A DNA stretch of 64,000 nt from Natrialbaceae archaeon AArc-T1-2 (GTDB taxonomy: Archaea; Halobacteriota; Halobacteria; Halobacteriales; Natrialbaceae), in the NCBI RefSeq assembly GCF_030273315.1, contig NZ_CP127174.1, positions 186,001 through 250,000 on the forward strand. The letters run 5' to 3'. Positions 26,449 to 36,800 of this stretch are shown one piece after another; position 1 is the stretch's first letter; each line of letters opens with the position of its first letter. The position numbers and the translations under genes were made by a program. Below the pieces are notes generated by a model. The model saw only the letters and a program-made list of their open reading frames with translations, searched no databases and had not been told where the DNA came from.

Positions 26449-27225
26449 ATGATAGAACGACCCATGAGCGCATTACTCGGTGTCGACTGGGCTGGTGGCC
26501 GCTGGCTCTGTCTCGAAGACCGGCCAAGCCATACTGCTCCACGTCCAGAGACGTACGATTCAATCATAGAACTATGGGAAGCTTACGACGACGGCCAGGA
26601 GATCGACCGACTCTGTATTGACATCCCAATCGGGTTACCGACCGGCCCACACGAACGCGCCGTCGACAAGCAATGCCGATCGCACCTCGACCGTTCTTCA
26701 ACTGTCTTCCGCGTCCCCGTCCGTGAAGCACTCGACGCCGAGACATCCAGAGAAGCAAACAAGCAAAGTCGCGCGGCCACGCGAACCGAAGACACCGACG
26801 GCGTCGGAGTCCAACCACCTGCGTACGCGATTCGGCAGCAGATCCTCGAAGTGAACGACTTCATCGATCAGTGTTCTCAGAATACTTCTGACGTGATCTA
26901 CGAGGTGCACCCAGAGCTGTGCTTCACCGCACTACTCGAATCCCCAACCCAGTACGGAAAGAAGACCGCCCACGGTGTCGCTGAACGGATCGAAGCCCTC
27001 GATACCATCGCCGATAACGCAGCGGTACTCGTTGGTGAGACACTTCGTGCAGTCAAAGACAATACCGATGGGGACTCCGAAATCGGAGTCGATGACGTGC
27101 TTGATGCGCTAGCAGCTATGCATACCGCGGCAGCACCGGATGACGAATTCCAGCAACTCGTCGGTGGTGTCGACGCTACGCCACCGCAGCGAATGGCCTA
27201 CCGATCATCCTCAGAATTCGTCTGA
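26449..27225 (+). CDS. DUF429 family protein
   Basis: The start ALLGVDWAGGRWLC and later RLCIDIPIGLP, VYEVHPELCFTAL and GVDDVLDALAAMHTAA are the conserved acidic blocks of DUF429, a predicted RNase H-fold (nuclease-like) family common in haloarchaea. The listed start gives MIERPMSALL; the Met at 26464 is the likelier start because the family usually opens just before GVDWA. Its role is unknown. The gene lies directly before the BREX operon but has its own 70-bp spacing and is probably not part of it. Confidence 0.75.
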   Translation: MIERPMSALLGVDWAGGRWLCLEDRPSHTAPRPETYDSIIELWEAYDDGQEIDRLCIDIPIGLPTGPHERAVDKQCRSHLDRSSTVFRVPVREALDAETSREANKQSRAATRTEDTDGVGVQPPAYAIRQQILEVNDFIDQCSQNTSDVIYEVHPELCFTALLESPTQYGKKTAHGVAERIEALDTIADNAAVLVGETLRAVKDNTDGDSEIGVDDVLDALAAMHTAAAPDDEFQQLVGGVDATPPQRMAYRSSSEFV

Positions 27226-27296
27226 TTTTGATACGATGTACACCCTCGGAAAGTTGAGACGCTGGTTCTAAGCCATTCCCTGATAAGGATGTACAT

Positions 27297-27944
27297 ATGG
27301 CTGCACACGATCTCGCCGAGGTATTTTCCTCAACACGAGAGAATCTCCGCAAAGTAGGGCTGGAAAACGACTTCTTTCTGGACCTCACTGCATCTCGGCT
27401 ATTGATAGAACGCGTCGGTGAATCAAACAATCAAGAGTGGTGGGACTCGCGGGTTCTATCCGAAACCGGACGGGCGAGACTTCAAGAAGTAACTCCTAAA
27501 ACACGGTTACAGTCTCAAATCAACCTCGCAATGAAAGTCGGACGGAAAGCCGAATCCGATGTTCTCCCTGATGACTCAATCTCACTTTTTTCCTTCGGAC
27601 CACAAATCGAAGCTCAACTCGGGGCTGCCTTCGAAGACCTCAGCGCTCCCGATGAATCTTTGTTGACTGACCTTGAGGAACTCTCCGTCCAATCTCTGGA
27701 GATAAATTGGACGGACCCGATTATTGAACAGACTGCCTCAAACATCTCTGTATCTTCTATTTCACTCCCAGAGCCGGAGAGTAATTTCTATCAAATCAGT
27801 GAAGAGGGATATGAACAGTCCGAGATAGATACAGAAAAATGGCGTCTACTGGTCACTCTGCTGCGTGGCTACGGCCAAAACACGGAACGACTACGCGTAC
27901 CGTACTATCCACTCAACTCGAAACTTAAATCGGAAAACGCGTGA
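27297..27944 (+). CDS. BrxE-like protein, first gene of the BREX locus (tentative)
   Basis: This 215-residue protein sits 9 bp upstream of the brxA-like gene. The block ASRLLIERVGESNNQEWWDSRVL followed by RLQEVTPKTRLQSQINLA recalls BrxE, which occupies the same first position in type 6 BREX loci. The rest is acidic and unremarkable. I base the name mainly on position and on the GE...WW pattern, so it should be treated as a proposal. If right, the locus mixes a type 6-like head with the brxL of type 1. Confidence 0.5.
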   Translation: MAAHDLAEVFSSTRENLRKVGLENDFFLDLTASRLLIERVGESNNQEWWDSRVLSETGRARLQEVTPKTRLQSQINLAMKVGRKAESDVLPDDSISLFSFGPQIEAQLGAAFEDLSAPDESLLTDLEELSVQSLEINWTDPIIEQTASNISVSSISLPEPESNFYQISEEGYEQSEIDTEKWRLLVTLLRGYGQNTERLRVPYYPLNSKLKSENA

Positions 27945-27953
27945 GGAGTCCAC

Positions 27954-28766
27954 ATGAGCAACGAGCACCTGGAACCTGGAGACGGAGAAAACAACGATCA
28001 AGCCACGAGTCTTGACCCAAAAATCGCCCATCACAGTAGCTATATTGACGAAACAAAGCGCATTCTTCAGGCGTATACTGACTGTGAATCGTACGACGAA
28101 CTGGAGCAGATGGTGGTCGAAGAGAATATCCTGAACAAAAACACGGATGAGTACCGGATGAACATTCTCCGTGAGATCACCCGTAGGCACATCCCAAGTA
28201 AAAATGAGTATACTGAAACCCCGTTAATACGGATTCTCTCAAGTGATGTCCGGAGTGATGTAGCCGATTGGTGTCTCTACTATGAATTCGCACAGGACCC
28301 ATTCATCCGTTTCATCACGATCGAATTCCTCTATCCCGAGTTCGAGCGGGGGACTCTCACCGTCCAAGGCGAAGACATCGTTACGTTCATTCATTCAATC
28401 AAAGATGACTATGCTGACCTCTGTGATCGGTCCGACGAAACGATTACTCAAGCCGCATCATCGTATCTCACCGCACTCCGAAATTTTGGCCTGCTAGAAG
28501 GGATACAAAAGAAAGAATTTGCGGTCACTTACATCCCAGACGAAACGATCGCTTACGTCGTGTATCGACTCTTCGGGGAAGAGGCTAAATCCGCAGCGGA
28601 CGTGATCGAACACGAAGACTGGAAGTTATTCCTGATGGATCAATCCGAAGTACAGCGGCGAATCCGCGATATTTCACCACAGTATATTAACTACGAGAAA
28701 CGCGGATCGACAGAACGATTGAGAATGAAATACGAGACAATGGACAAGTTGATCGATGCTTTCTGA
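27954..28766 (+). CDS. brxA: BrxA (DUF1819) BREX protein
   Basis: This 270-residue protein matches the DUF1819/BrxA family in size, in its helical character (TETPLIRILSS, CLYYEFAQDPFIRFITIEFLYPEF) and in the C-terminal RRIRDISPQYINYEKRG. It stands immediately before brxB, whose ATG overlaps its end by 11 bp. BrxA of other systems is a small DNA-binding member of the BREX complex; here the role is inferred from family and gene order. Confidence 0.82.
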   Translation: MSNEHLEPGDGENNDQATSLDPKIAHHSSYIDETKRILQAYTDCESYDELEQMVVEENILNKNTDEYRMNILREITRRHIPSKNEYTETPLIRILSSDVRSDVADWCLYYEFAQDPFIRFITIEFLYPEFERGTLTVQGEDIVTFIHSIKDDYADLCDRSDETITQAASSYLTALRNFGLLEGIQKKEFAVTYIPDETIAYVVYRLFGEEAKSAADVIEHEDWKLFLMDQSEVQRRIRDISPQYINYEKRGSTERLRMKYETMDKLIDAF

Positions 28767-29325
28767 CTTTCAGACACGGCTCGAAGAGGTCGAACGACTC
28801 GTCCGAGACGATAGAGAGGAAGTCGGGAAGCGAGTGGGGGTTCCGTTCATCGTATTCACGTACGATCCCGCCGACGAAATTGAGGTGGATAAAGAGATTC
28901 GGAACCTTATTGGAAAACTGGAGTACCACGATCAAGCGGTCGCCGGACTCGATATGCGTGAACTTGTCTTCAGCGTGCTTGAGGAGCGAGGTATCCTCGA
29001 AAACGTACTCGATCTCGAACGGCGGGACCGAGAACAGTTGCTCAGCGGACTGAAATCATCGCTCCTTGATGATGGTGAGATGGGTCAGTTGGCGTCCGCT
29101 ATTGCAACACAGGCTGAAGACGCGGACACCGTTATCGTGTATCGAATGGGTATCCTGTACCCGTTTGCGAGTGCGTCGACATTGATGGGGCAGTTGGAGA
29201 CCAACACGCCGGATGACACTCCTATCGTGTTCTGCTATCCTGCGACCGTTGATGACAAGAGTTTAAGATTCCTCGACGAATCTGAAGGAACATACTACCG
29301 CGCGAGGGTAATCGGACATGAGTGA
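28756..29325 (+). CDS. brxB: BrxB (DUF1788) BREX protein
   Basis: This 189-residue protein shows the DUF1788 pattern: VPFIVFTYDPADE near residue 30, VDKEIRNLI, and a Rossmann-like end TVIVYRMGILYPFASASTLMGQ and PIVFCYPATVDDKSLRFL. It overlaps brxA upstream and brxC downstream (8 bp), so all three are co-translated. BrxB is an essential BREX component of unknown biochemical activity. Confidence 0.88.
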   Translation: MLSDFQTRLEEVERLVRDDREEVGKRVGVPFIVFTYDPADEIEVDKEIRNLIGKLEYHDQAVAGLDMRELVFSVLEERGILENVLDLERRDREQLLSGLKSSLLDDGEMGQLASAIATQAEDADTVIVYRMGILYPFASASTLMGQLETNTPDDTPIVFCYPATVDDKSLRFLDESEGTYYRARVIGHE

Positions 29326-32300
29326 CAGTACTTCCACCTACCAAATCAACGAGATCTTCTACCGGCCGATCAATCGGAAGATCGACCGGGTTGTCAAAGT
29401 CGATAACGATGACCCGAGCGTCGTCAAGAAAGAACTCGAAGAGTACATCCTCACCCCACAGCTCGAACGGCACTTCTCGGACGCCCTAGAGGCGGTCATC
29501 GATACGGAACACGCTCAGACAGAGGATGTCGGGATGTGGGTTTCCGGGTTCTTCGGCTCCGGGAAAAGCCACTTCATGAAAATCCTCGGGCACGTTATGG
29601 AAAACCGGGCGTTCGGGGATACGCATGCAGCGGAAATGTTTCGGGATCGGATTGAGGGCAACGAGATGCTTGACGGGGCAGTCTCTGCGGTCACGAACAA
29701 ATTCGAATCCGAGGTGCTGATGTTCCAGATCGGCGCGAAGGCCGACGCATCCGGAAGTGAATCCATCACCGAAATCATTCACCGTGAGTTCAACATTTCC
29801 CGCGGCTACGCGTCGATGCCCTGGGTCGCCCAGATGGAACAGGAACTCGAATCACGCGGTGTGTACGACGACTTTGTCACCACCATCGAGGCAAACACTG
29901 GAAAGGATTGGACAGAGGCTCGTAAGGATGCGATGTTCGTGCGGTCGGATATGGAGACGGCCTTGGTCGAGGCGACCAACGAATTTGACGACGAAGAAGA
30001 CGCAGCCCGGGCTATCGACGACGTTCAGGATAACGTTCTGATCAACGCTTCGACCTTGGCGGAAGACATCGTCGAGTACGTTGAACAGCAGGAACGCGAA
30101 ACGGGGAACAACTGCCGGTACTTCGTCTTCATCGACGAAATTTCACAGTTCATCGGTGATGATGGCCAGCTCCTCTTGGAACTCCAGAGTATCGTCGAGG
30201 AGTTCGGACAGAAAGGGAAAGGGAAGGTGTTCCTTGGGGTCACCTCTCAGGAACAGCTCCAGCAACTCATCCCCGGCGTTCTAGAAAAAGAAGCCGAAGA
30301 GTCGAAAGTCATCGATCGGTTCCCACATAGATTCGACCTTACGTCCGAAAACCTCGATAAAGTCGTCCGTGACCGCGTTCTCAGCAAGAAAGGCGAGGTA
30401 CGGGAAGAAATCGGTACTCTGTACGATGAGCACGAAGGGATCCTTTCGGCCAGGTACAAACTCGATGCTGGACAAAGCCTGAAACCCATCACGAGGGAGA
30501 ACTTCATCGACTGCTATCCCTTCCTTCCGTATCAGCTCGACATTCTCCCGGAGATGTTCAAGGCGCTCGGCAAAGGCTCGGACGATCAACTCGCGGGCAG
30601 TGAACGGACGCTGATCGATGTCACACAGAGTGTTCTGAAGGACGAGACTCACCTCTATAACGAAGATCTCGGGGCGCTCGTCACGCTCGATATGATCTTC
30701 GATGAGATTAGCAACGACATCCCCAGCAGCGATGTCAAGTCCATCCGAGAAGCCACACCGAAGGACGCTGATACAGAGATCGCCCGCAGAGTCCTCAAGT
30801 CACTCTATCTGCTCCAACAGCTCGCCTGGATACCCAACACCGCCGACAACATCGCCACCTCGCTCCAGACGGAGCTCGGCCCCACACAGCAGTTAGAGAG
30901 TGAAGTCAAGGGTACGCTTGATTCACTCGTTGAAGCCGGGCTCGTCGGTCGGAGCGAAGAGGGATACCGGTTCCTTCGGGAAACAGAGCGCGAACTGGAA
31001 AACGAAATCAAGAGTATCGAAGTCGGTCCTGGTGACATCCGTCGATCTTCGAAACGCTTCCTGAACGACATCCTCAACGAGACATCCCGCGTCAACTACG
31101 AGGGGAAAACGTTCCAGTTGAACCTGAGTATCGACGGTGAAGTCGTCGCGTCGAACGGGCACATCGACCTCAAGACTTACTCACCGATCTATCAACGGTA
31201 CGAAGACCTCGACCCGGACGGCCTGAAGACACAGAGCTTCAGTGAAGATGGGACGCTGTATTGGATCGCCGACGACGAGAAGCAACACAACATCTTCGAA
31301 AAGCTGAAATCGATCTACCAGATCAACACCGTCGTCAAAGCAAAGCGTGGTAACGAACTCAGCCAAGAGGAACAGGAAGCCCTCGGGCAAAAGCAGGAAG
31401 ATCTCCAGCGACTCCGTAACGAGGTCGAACGCGAGTTCAAACGAAGCTTCCAGCGTGGGACGCTCATCTACAATGGCGACGCTGAAGAGTTTGACACGAC
31501 AAATACCTCGCTTACCTCGCTCGTGTCGCGGAAAGCGGACAACGCCATCCCGAAAGTCTTCCCCAGTTTCAAACACGGGTCAGCAACGGTCAAGGGTCGA
31601 CACATCGAGCAGATATTCGGTGATCTCCAGGGGTCGTCGAACCCGTCAGTGTTCTCCGAACTCGGCGTCGTCCAGGACGGCGAACTCATCGCAGAGGCTC
31701 GCATCTCAGCCGAGGTCGAAGACGACATTCAGCGACGCGAGAAAGCAGGGGAATCTCGTTCAGGGAGCGACCTGATCGACCACTTCGCAGAGCCACCGTA
31801 CGGATGGAGTCGGGAAGTCGTCCGGTTGGCTGCTGCCGTCCTCTTCCGGAACGGGTCGATCATTCCGACGCATAAGGAGCGGACGTACGAGACGTATTCC
31901 GAGGACGGTGCTCAGGAGCTGTTCACGCAGGTCACGAAGTTCAAGTCCACGTCCTTCGACGAGCGCGAGACGGTCGACGTTGAAACGCGAACGGATGCCA
32001 AACAACTCCTCGATCGGCTTTTCGACCGGAAGGTCAAATCTACCGATCAGGCCGTCGACGAAGGGGTCAGAGAGGCAGCGAACGAGTGGGTATCAACCAC
32101 GAGCACACTCCTCTCGCAACTCCAGCGGGTTGACTTCCCGCTGGCAGACGATGTCGAGGACTTCCAGACACGATTACAGAACCTGCTCCAACAACCCACA
32201 TCAGCCAAGCGCATCAAGCAGTTCGTCGAGTACGAAGACGAACTCGAAGGACTCACGAAAACCGCGAAGGATGTCGCCGAGTTCTGCGGTGAGACGGGCG

Positions 32301-32962
32301 GCGAGAATCGACTGGAGACCTACGAAACCATCCAGCGATTCATCACGACGGAGTGGGAATCCCTCGTCGACGAAGCGGATAGCCATCCAGGGCTCGTCGA
32401 CATCAGCGATGAAGCACGTGAGGCGGCTCAGCGTGTTGCAGACACCCTGGACACAGAAGGTGTCATCAGTCAGTGGAACAACGTCAAAACGGATTACCGA
32501 ACCGCTGCGGAAGCCTTCACGACCACGTACGAAGCTCTGTACGAGGAACGTCACGAGACATACACAGACTCCGTCGAAGCCGTTCGAGCGTATGCTGGTT
32601 CCGATGTCGATGAACCCGATCTCGACGCTGCATTGTCGGATCTAACGAAACGGCAAGGTGAGGGTTCGGTTGATCTGAACATCGCTGGCGAGCAGCACAT
32701 CAATCCATCGCCGTCGCTTCCGCGACTCATCGAGCATATCCAAACAGTTGATGCGTACGAGAACGCTGCGAAGACCGAGATCGACGACCTTGAAGACGAT
32801 GAGGACGACGGAACGCTTCGAGAAAGCGTACACATCAACTCTATCTTCGGATCCGTGGTCGTTACCGATCCGGACGACATCGACGCCCCCATCTCGGAGC
32901 TTCGAGCAGAAATTGAGGATCTGCTCGATCAGGACGGCGATGTCGAGATCCGATTCCGGTAG
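29318..32962 (+). CDS. brxC: BrxC, large P-loop ATPase of BREX
   Basis: This 1214-residue ATPase has Walker A GFFGSGKSHFMKILG (~residue 77) and Walker B YFVFIDEISQFIG (~270), both in the form specific to BrxC/PglY. The opening EIFYRPINRKIDRVVKVDN is also characteristic. The long C-terminal half contains coiled-coil stretches. BrxC is needed for both methylation and phage exclusion in studied BREX systems. It follows brxB with an 8-bp overlap and is followed by ~240 bp with no gene before a winged-helix gene, suggesting that the first transcription unit ends here. Confidence 0.92.
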   Translation: MSDSTSTYQINEIFYRPINRKIDRVVKVDNDDPSVVKKELEEYILTPQLERHFSDALEAVIDTEHAQTEDVGMWVSGFFGSGKSHFMKILGHVMENRAFGDTHAAEMFRDRIEGNEMLDGAVSAVTNKFESEVLMFQIGAKADASGSESITEIIHREFNISRGYASMPWVAQMEQELESRGVYDDFVTTIEANTGKDWTEARKDAMFVRSDMETALVEATNEFDDEEDAARAIDDVQDNVLINASTLAEDIVEYVEQQERETGNNCRYFVFIDEISQFIGDDGQLLLELQSIVEEFGQKGKGKVFLGVTSQEQLQQLIPGVLEKEAEESKVIDRFPHRFDLTSENLDKVVRDRVLSKKGEVREEIGTLYDEHEGILSARYKLDAGQSLKPITRENFIDCYPFLPYQLDILPEMFKALGKGSDDQLAGSERTLIDVTQSVLKDETHLYNEDLGALVTLDMIFDEISNDIPSSDVKSIREATPKDADTEIARRVLKSLYLLQQLAWIPNTADNIATSLQTELGPTQQLESEVKGTLDSLVEAGLVGRSEEGYRFLRETERELENEIKSIEVGPGDIRRSSKRFLNDILNETSRVNYEGKTFQLNLSIDGEVVASNGHIDLKTYSPIYQRYEDLDPDGLKTQSFSEDGTLYWIADDEKQHNIFEKLKSIYQINTVVKAKRGNELSQEEQEALGQKQEDLQRLRNEVEREFKRSFQRGTLIYNGDAEEFDTTNTSLTSLVSRKADNAIPKVFPSFKHGSATVKGRHIEQIFGDLQGSSNPSVFSELGVVQDGELIAEARISAEVEDDIQRREKAGESRSGSDLIDHFAEPPYGWSREVVRLAAAVLFRNGSIIPTHKERTYETYSEDGAQELFTQVTKFKSTSFDERETVDVETRTDAKQLLDRLFDRKVKSTDQAVDEGVREAANEWVSTTSTLLSQLQRVDFPLADDVEDFQTRLQNLLQQPTSAKRIKQFVEYEDELEGLTKTAKDVAEFCGETGGENRLETYETIQRFITTEWESLVDEADSHPGLVDISDEAREAAQRVADTLDTEGVISQWNNVKTDYRTAAEAFTTTYEALYEERHETYTDSVEAVRAYAGSDVDEPDLDAALSDLTKRQGEGSVDLNIAGEQHINPSPSLPRLIEHIQTVDAYENAAKTEIDDLEDDEDDGTLRESVHINSIFGSVVVTDPDDIDAPISELRAEIEDLLDQDGDVEIRFR

Positions 32963-33205
32963 CACACACATCGACATCTTAAAATTTGCTGACGGAGTCG
33001 GGAATAAGTAGACTCTCCGAAACCCACACTCTCAGTCTTACTAAAATCCATCATAGATGTCAAAGATCGTGCGCTGCTCACAGAAGACATATGCAGCATC
33101 CTGATCCCGTCCATTCCACTTGTGTCCGACTGGCTCAACCGAATTGCAGACGTGTGAACGGACCAAAACACCTTCAGAGTGCAACTGATTATATTCAGGT
33201 ACAGT

Positions 33206-33619
33206 ATGCCGGTGCGCATCGAAGACAACGACCCTGAAATCGATCTTCGCCCCGGAACCACAAAATCGGACATCGTCGCGTTTCTATACCGAACTCCTGA
33301 GTGGGGATTCTCCCCGGAAGAGATCAAAGAGTTCCTCAACATCCCCCGAGGAACTGCAACGACCGTACTCAAACACCTATACGACGACAACTACATCGGG
33401 AAAACTGGTGACGGATACTACCACGCCCTCGACAACCGCGAAGACATCCAGCGATATGTCTCAAATCTCGACCAAGTAGACCGGATGTTCAGACATCACC
33501 ACGATGCAGACACCGCCCCTGAAAAACCCGAAAAGCAAATAGGTGAAGGCCATACTGACGAGGAACTCGATGCAGAACTCGCCGAACTGGAAGACAACAC
33601 CGGTGACTTGGCTGAGTAA
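33206..33619 (+). CDS. Winged-helix (MarR-like) DNA-binding protein inside BREX
   Basis: Using the Met at 33206 (MPVRIEDNDPEI), this 137-residue protein has a winged helix at about residues 20-75: KSDIVAFLY, FSPEEIKEFLNIPRGTATTVLKHLYDDNYIGKTGDGYY. An acidic, charged tail follows. It lies between brxC and pglX, each separated from it by about 250 non-coding bases, so it has its own promoter region. A TATA-like GATTATATT lies shortly before the start. It is a natural candidate for regulating the BREX genes, in particular pglX just downstream, though this is only inferred from position. Confidence 0.8.
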   Translation: MPVRIEDNDPEIDLRPGTTKSDIVAFLYRTPEWGFSPEEIKEFLNIPRGTATTVLKHLYDDNYIGKTGDGYYHALDNREDIQRYVSNLDQVDRMFRHHHDADTAPEKPEKQIGEGHTDEELDAELAELEDNTGDLAE

Positions 33620-33796
33620 GCGCTCAACAAGAGTATCCGCTGGGCATACGATCCAGCGGATGTCCACTCTCATCGATCGATTATCGAATTAGGTCACGAC
33701 ACAACATCGCCAGCCACTCACTGGATGAGGATGTCAACGGAGTTGCTCTCCCACAATTATAAGATACGCCGACTGCTTGTCGATGGTATGTCATCG

Positions 33797-33855
33797 CGGG
33801 TGGGAATCACGACACGGCACGCCGCCATCTCACCCGTTTCGCACCGGCGTGCCGT
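33797..33855 (+). promoter_or_regulatory. Potential pseudoknot or alternative-hairpin leader of pglX
   Basis: Two helices interlock just before the pglX ATG (33868). CGGGTGGGA (33797-33805) pairs with TCTCACCCG (33828-33836). ACGGCACGCCG (33814-33824) pairs perfectly with CGGCGTGCCGT (33845-33855). The order a-b-a'-b' with loops of 8, 3 and 8 bases is that of an H-type pseudoknot; if only one helix forms at a time it would be a switch. A TATA-like ATTATAAG near 33762-33770 would place this in the leader RNA. The second dyad could instead be an operator. Confidence 0.5.
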
Positions 33856-33867
33856 CCTCTAATATCC

Positions 33868-36800
33868 ATGTCAACAACGCACGGTCAACCCGGTCTCTCG
33901 TCGGATCAGCGCTCAACCATCCGAAGCACGATCCTCAGTACGCGCCATACGCTCGAAGCTGAACTCCGTAGACAGCTCGAAAAGTACGGCATCTACGAGG
34001 ACAAGCAGCTTCCGCTGGAGAACCTGACGCACCTCTCCGTCGAGGAGATCGAAACTCGAAGAACGTTGGATGCCGCAATCGAGAGGGAGCTCGAATCCAC
34101 AGAGGGCGATCTAGAGCGGTCGATCACCAACTACGTCCGCGAAGCGACGAAGACCTACCTCAACCGATACGTCGCGCTGAAAACCATCGAAGTTCGCGGC
34201 CTCATCGAGGAAACCATCACCGAACGTCCAGAGTACGGCAACCGGTCGTACATGCACCACACAGTGGCCGAAATAGCCGGCGAGCTAACCAACGCTCCCG
34301 ACGACGGATTCGGAGCCACGCTCGACCTTGCATACCAAGAGATCGGTGCAGAAATTCGAATGATATTCGAGGAGTCTGAACATACCGCTATTGACCTTGA
34401 TCCACAGGTACGTGAAGAAATTCTCGACGAACTTGATGCAATCGATAACGAGGCTTGGGAGAGTGACGAGGCTCTAGGTTGGGTGTATCAGTACTTCGGC
34501 GAAGAGGAACGCGAGGAGATCGACGAGCGAGTCGACGAAGAGAACTATAAGATTGCAGGGACGGACATCGCCACGAAAACGCAACTGTTCACGCCACGGT
34601 ACATCGTCGAGTGGATGGTCGATAATTCGCTTGGGCGGTTGTGGCTCGAAATGAATCGTGGACGAACCAGTATTGCCGACGAGGACCATTGCTTCTATCT
34701 CGCACCCTTGGAAGAGTCCCTGATTGATCGTGACCCGAAGCCAGTTGAGGAGATCACTGTACTTGATCCCGCGTGCGGTAGCGGGCATATGCTGTTCTAT
34801 GCTTTCGACGTTCTCTATCAGATGTACTTGGAAGAAGGGGAAGTACCTGAGAAGTACATCCCACGCGAAATCCTTCGGAACAATCTCTACGGTGTCGATA
34901 TTGATTCAGGAGCGGCACAGATCGCCGCACTATCGCTCTATCTGAAAGCTAAAGATAAATCGCCTGATGTCGAGATCCCGCAGTTGAACATCGTTTCTGC
35001 CGATGCTGTGCTGATCAACGGAGAAAGGAAAGAAGAGGTACTCGAACGGACGGGCTCGGAACTGGAGCGGGAAATTTTAGAGCAAATCTGGAATAGCTTC
35101 GGTGACATCCGCGAATTGGGTAGTCTGGTTCAGGTCGAAGACCGCATTGACGAGGTTCTCGACGAATATCGAGAAGAGTTCGGAGCAACAGGCCAAGCTC
35201 AGTTCACGAGCGGTGGTGGACTAACTTCTCAATCGACCTTCGTTACCGGTGGAGAAGAAGAGTCCTGGGATGAAATAAAATTTCGACTAATGCAGAATGT
35301 CCAGGATCTCGCCAGCGCAGCACTCGAACATAATGACCCAATCGAGGAGATGTTTGCGGCTGAAGTAGGAAAAACAGTCGAGCTTCTAGATGTTCTAATA
35401 GGACAATACGATACCGTCGTCAGCAACCCACCCTATCTGCAGAGTAAGAAGATGGGCGAGACGCTCAAGGATTACATCAGAGACCACTACGTGGGAAAGT
35501 ATGACATCTATGGTGCCTTTATCGAGCGCTGTCTTTCATTCTCTTCCGAGGATGGCCACGTTAGTATGGTCACCCCAGAAAATTTTATGTTCCTGTACTA
35601 TTTCCGAGGATTGCGAAAGAAACTTCTTAATGAGTGCTACTTCATTGAGGCTGCCCACCTCTCCAGATACGGTTTCGAACAGCAGAAAGACGCATACACA
35701 ATTCCTTTCGTACTCAGAGGATCAGTTCCCTCAGAAGGAGAGCCATCTCGGTTCTATAGAATGACGCACGAACAGGAGCACTACAAGAACTATGAGCGTA
35801 AAATTGCAGGATTACGGGAGATCGCTGAAGCGCTTCGTTCTGGCGAAGAACACGACGATGTGTATGCATTCTCTCAAAACAGAATTGATGATATTGGCAG
35901 ACGCCCATTCCTGTACTGGTTCGGCGAAGAAACGCTCGATCTTTTCTCCGAGCACCCTACGCTAGAAGATACAGCAGAAGTTGTTGTTGGATTACAGACA
36001 GGGGATGATGAGACATTTGTTCGAAAGTGGTGGGAGATTCCAAAATCTGAATTAAACAAACGATATAAAAGATTCCAAAAGAGCGGAACTAACTCAGAGT
36101 ACTACGATTATGCCGAAGACTACGTGGACTGGGGGAACTCAGGACAAGATCTGCGCGACGCAGGTGCAAACCTTCGTAACGAGGGATTCTATTTTGATGA
36201 GGGAGTCTCATTCAGAGCCTTTGGGAACTACTTTGTCGGTCGTAAACAACAGGAAGGTTCGATTTTTTCGCACAAGTCCCACGCAGTCTTCTCAGATGAC
36301 ATCTCAGACGAACTCCTCTTAGCAAATCTCAATTCGACTCTCCATAGGTTCATTGGGAACGGACTCAATCCTGGCTTGAGTTTCGAAGTAGGCGACGCAA
36401 AGCGATTCCCGGTGAAAACAGATTACGAATATCAGTCTGAGTTAGTGGAGCTGGTTTCTACTGGCATTCAAGAGCGAAAGGAGCTGTCTCAGTTGACGGA
36501 GACTAGCGCAGACTTCGATGGCGAGAAACTTACAACGCTACTCGAATCGAATTCAACCGATCTCCAGTATGCGAAAGAGGTTAGCCAGGCTCGAATCCTT
36601 ACTGTCCATGGGATTTCAGATACTCTCCTCTTCGATGAATATGAGATCTCCCCTGAGACGCAAGAGCAGATGTACGCAAATCTTCCAAAGAACGCCTCGA
36701 CATATCCTGTGGACCGAAATATCCACGTTGATTATGCAGAATTTTTGAACGAGTATCTGGAAGTAACCGACCTAAATGACGAGCGGATTGATTCAGCAGT

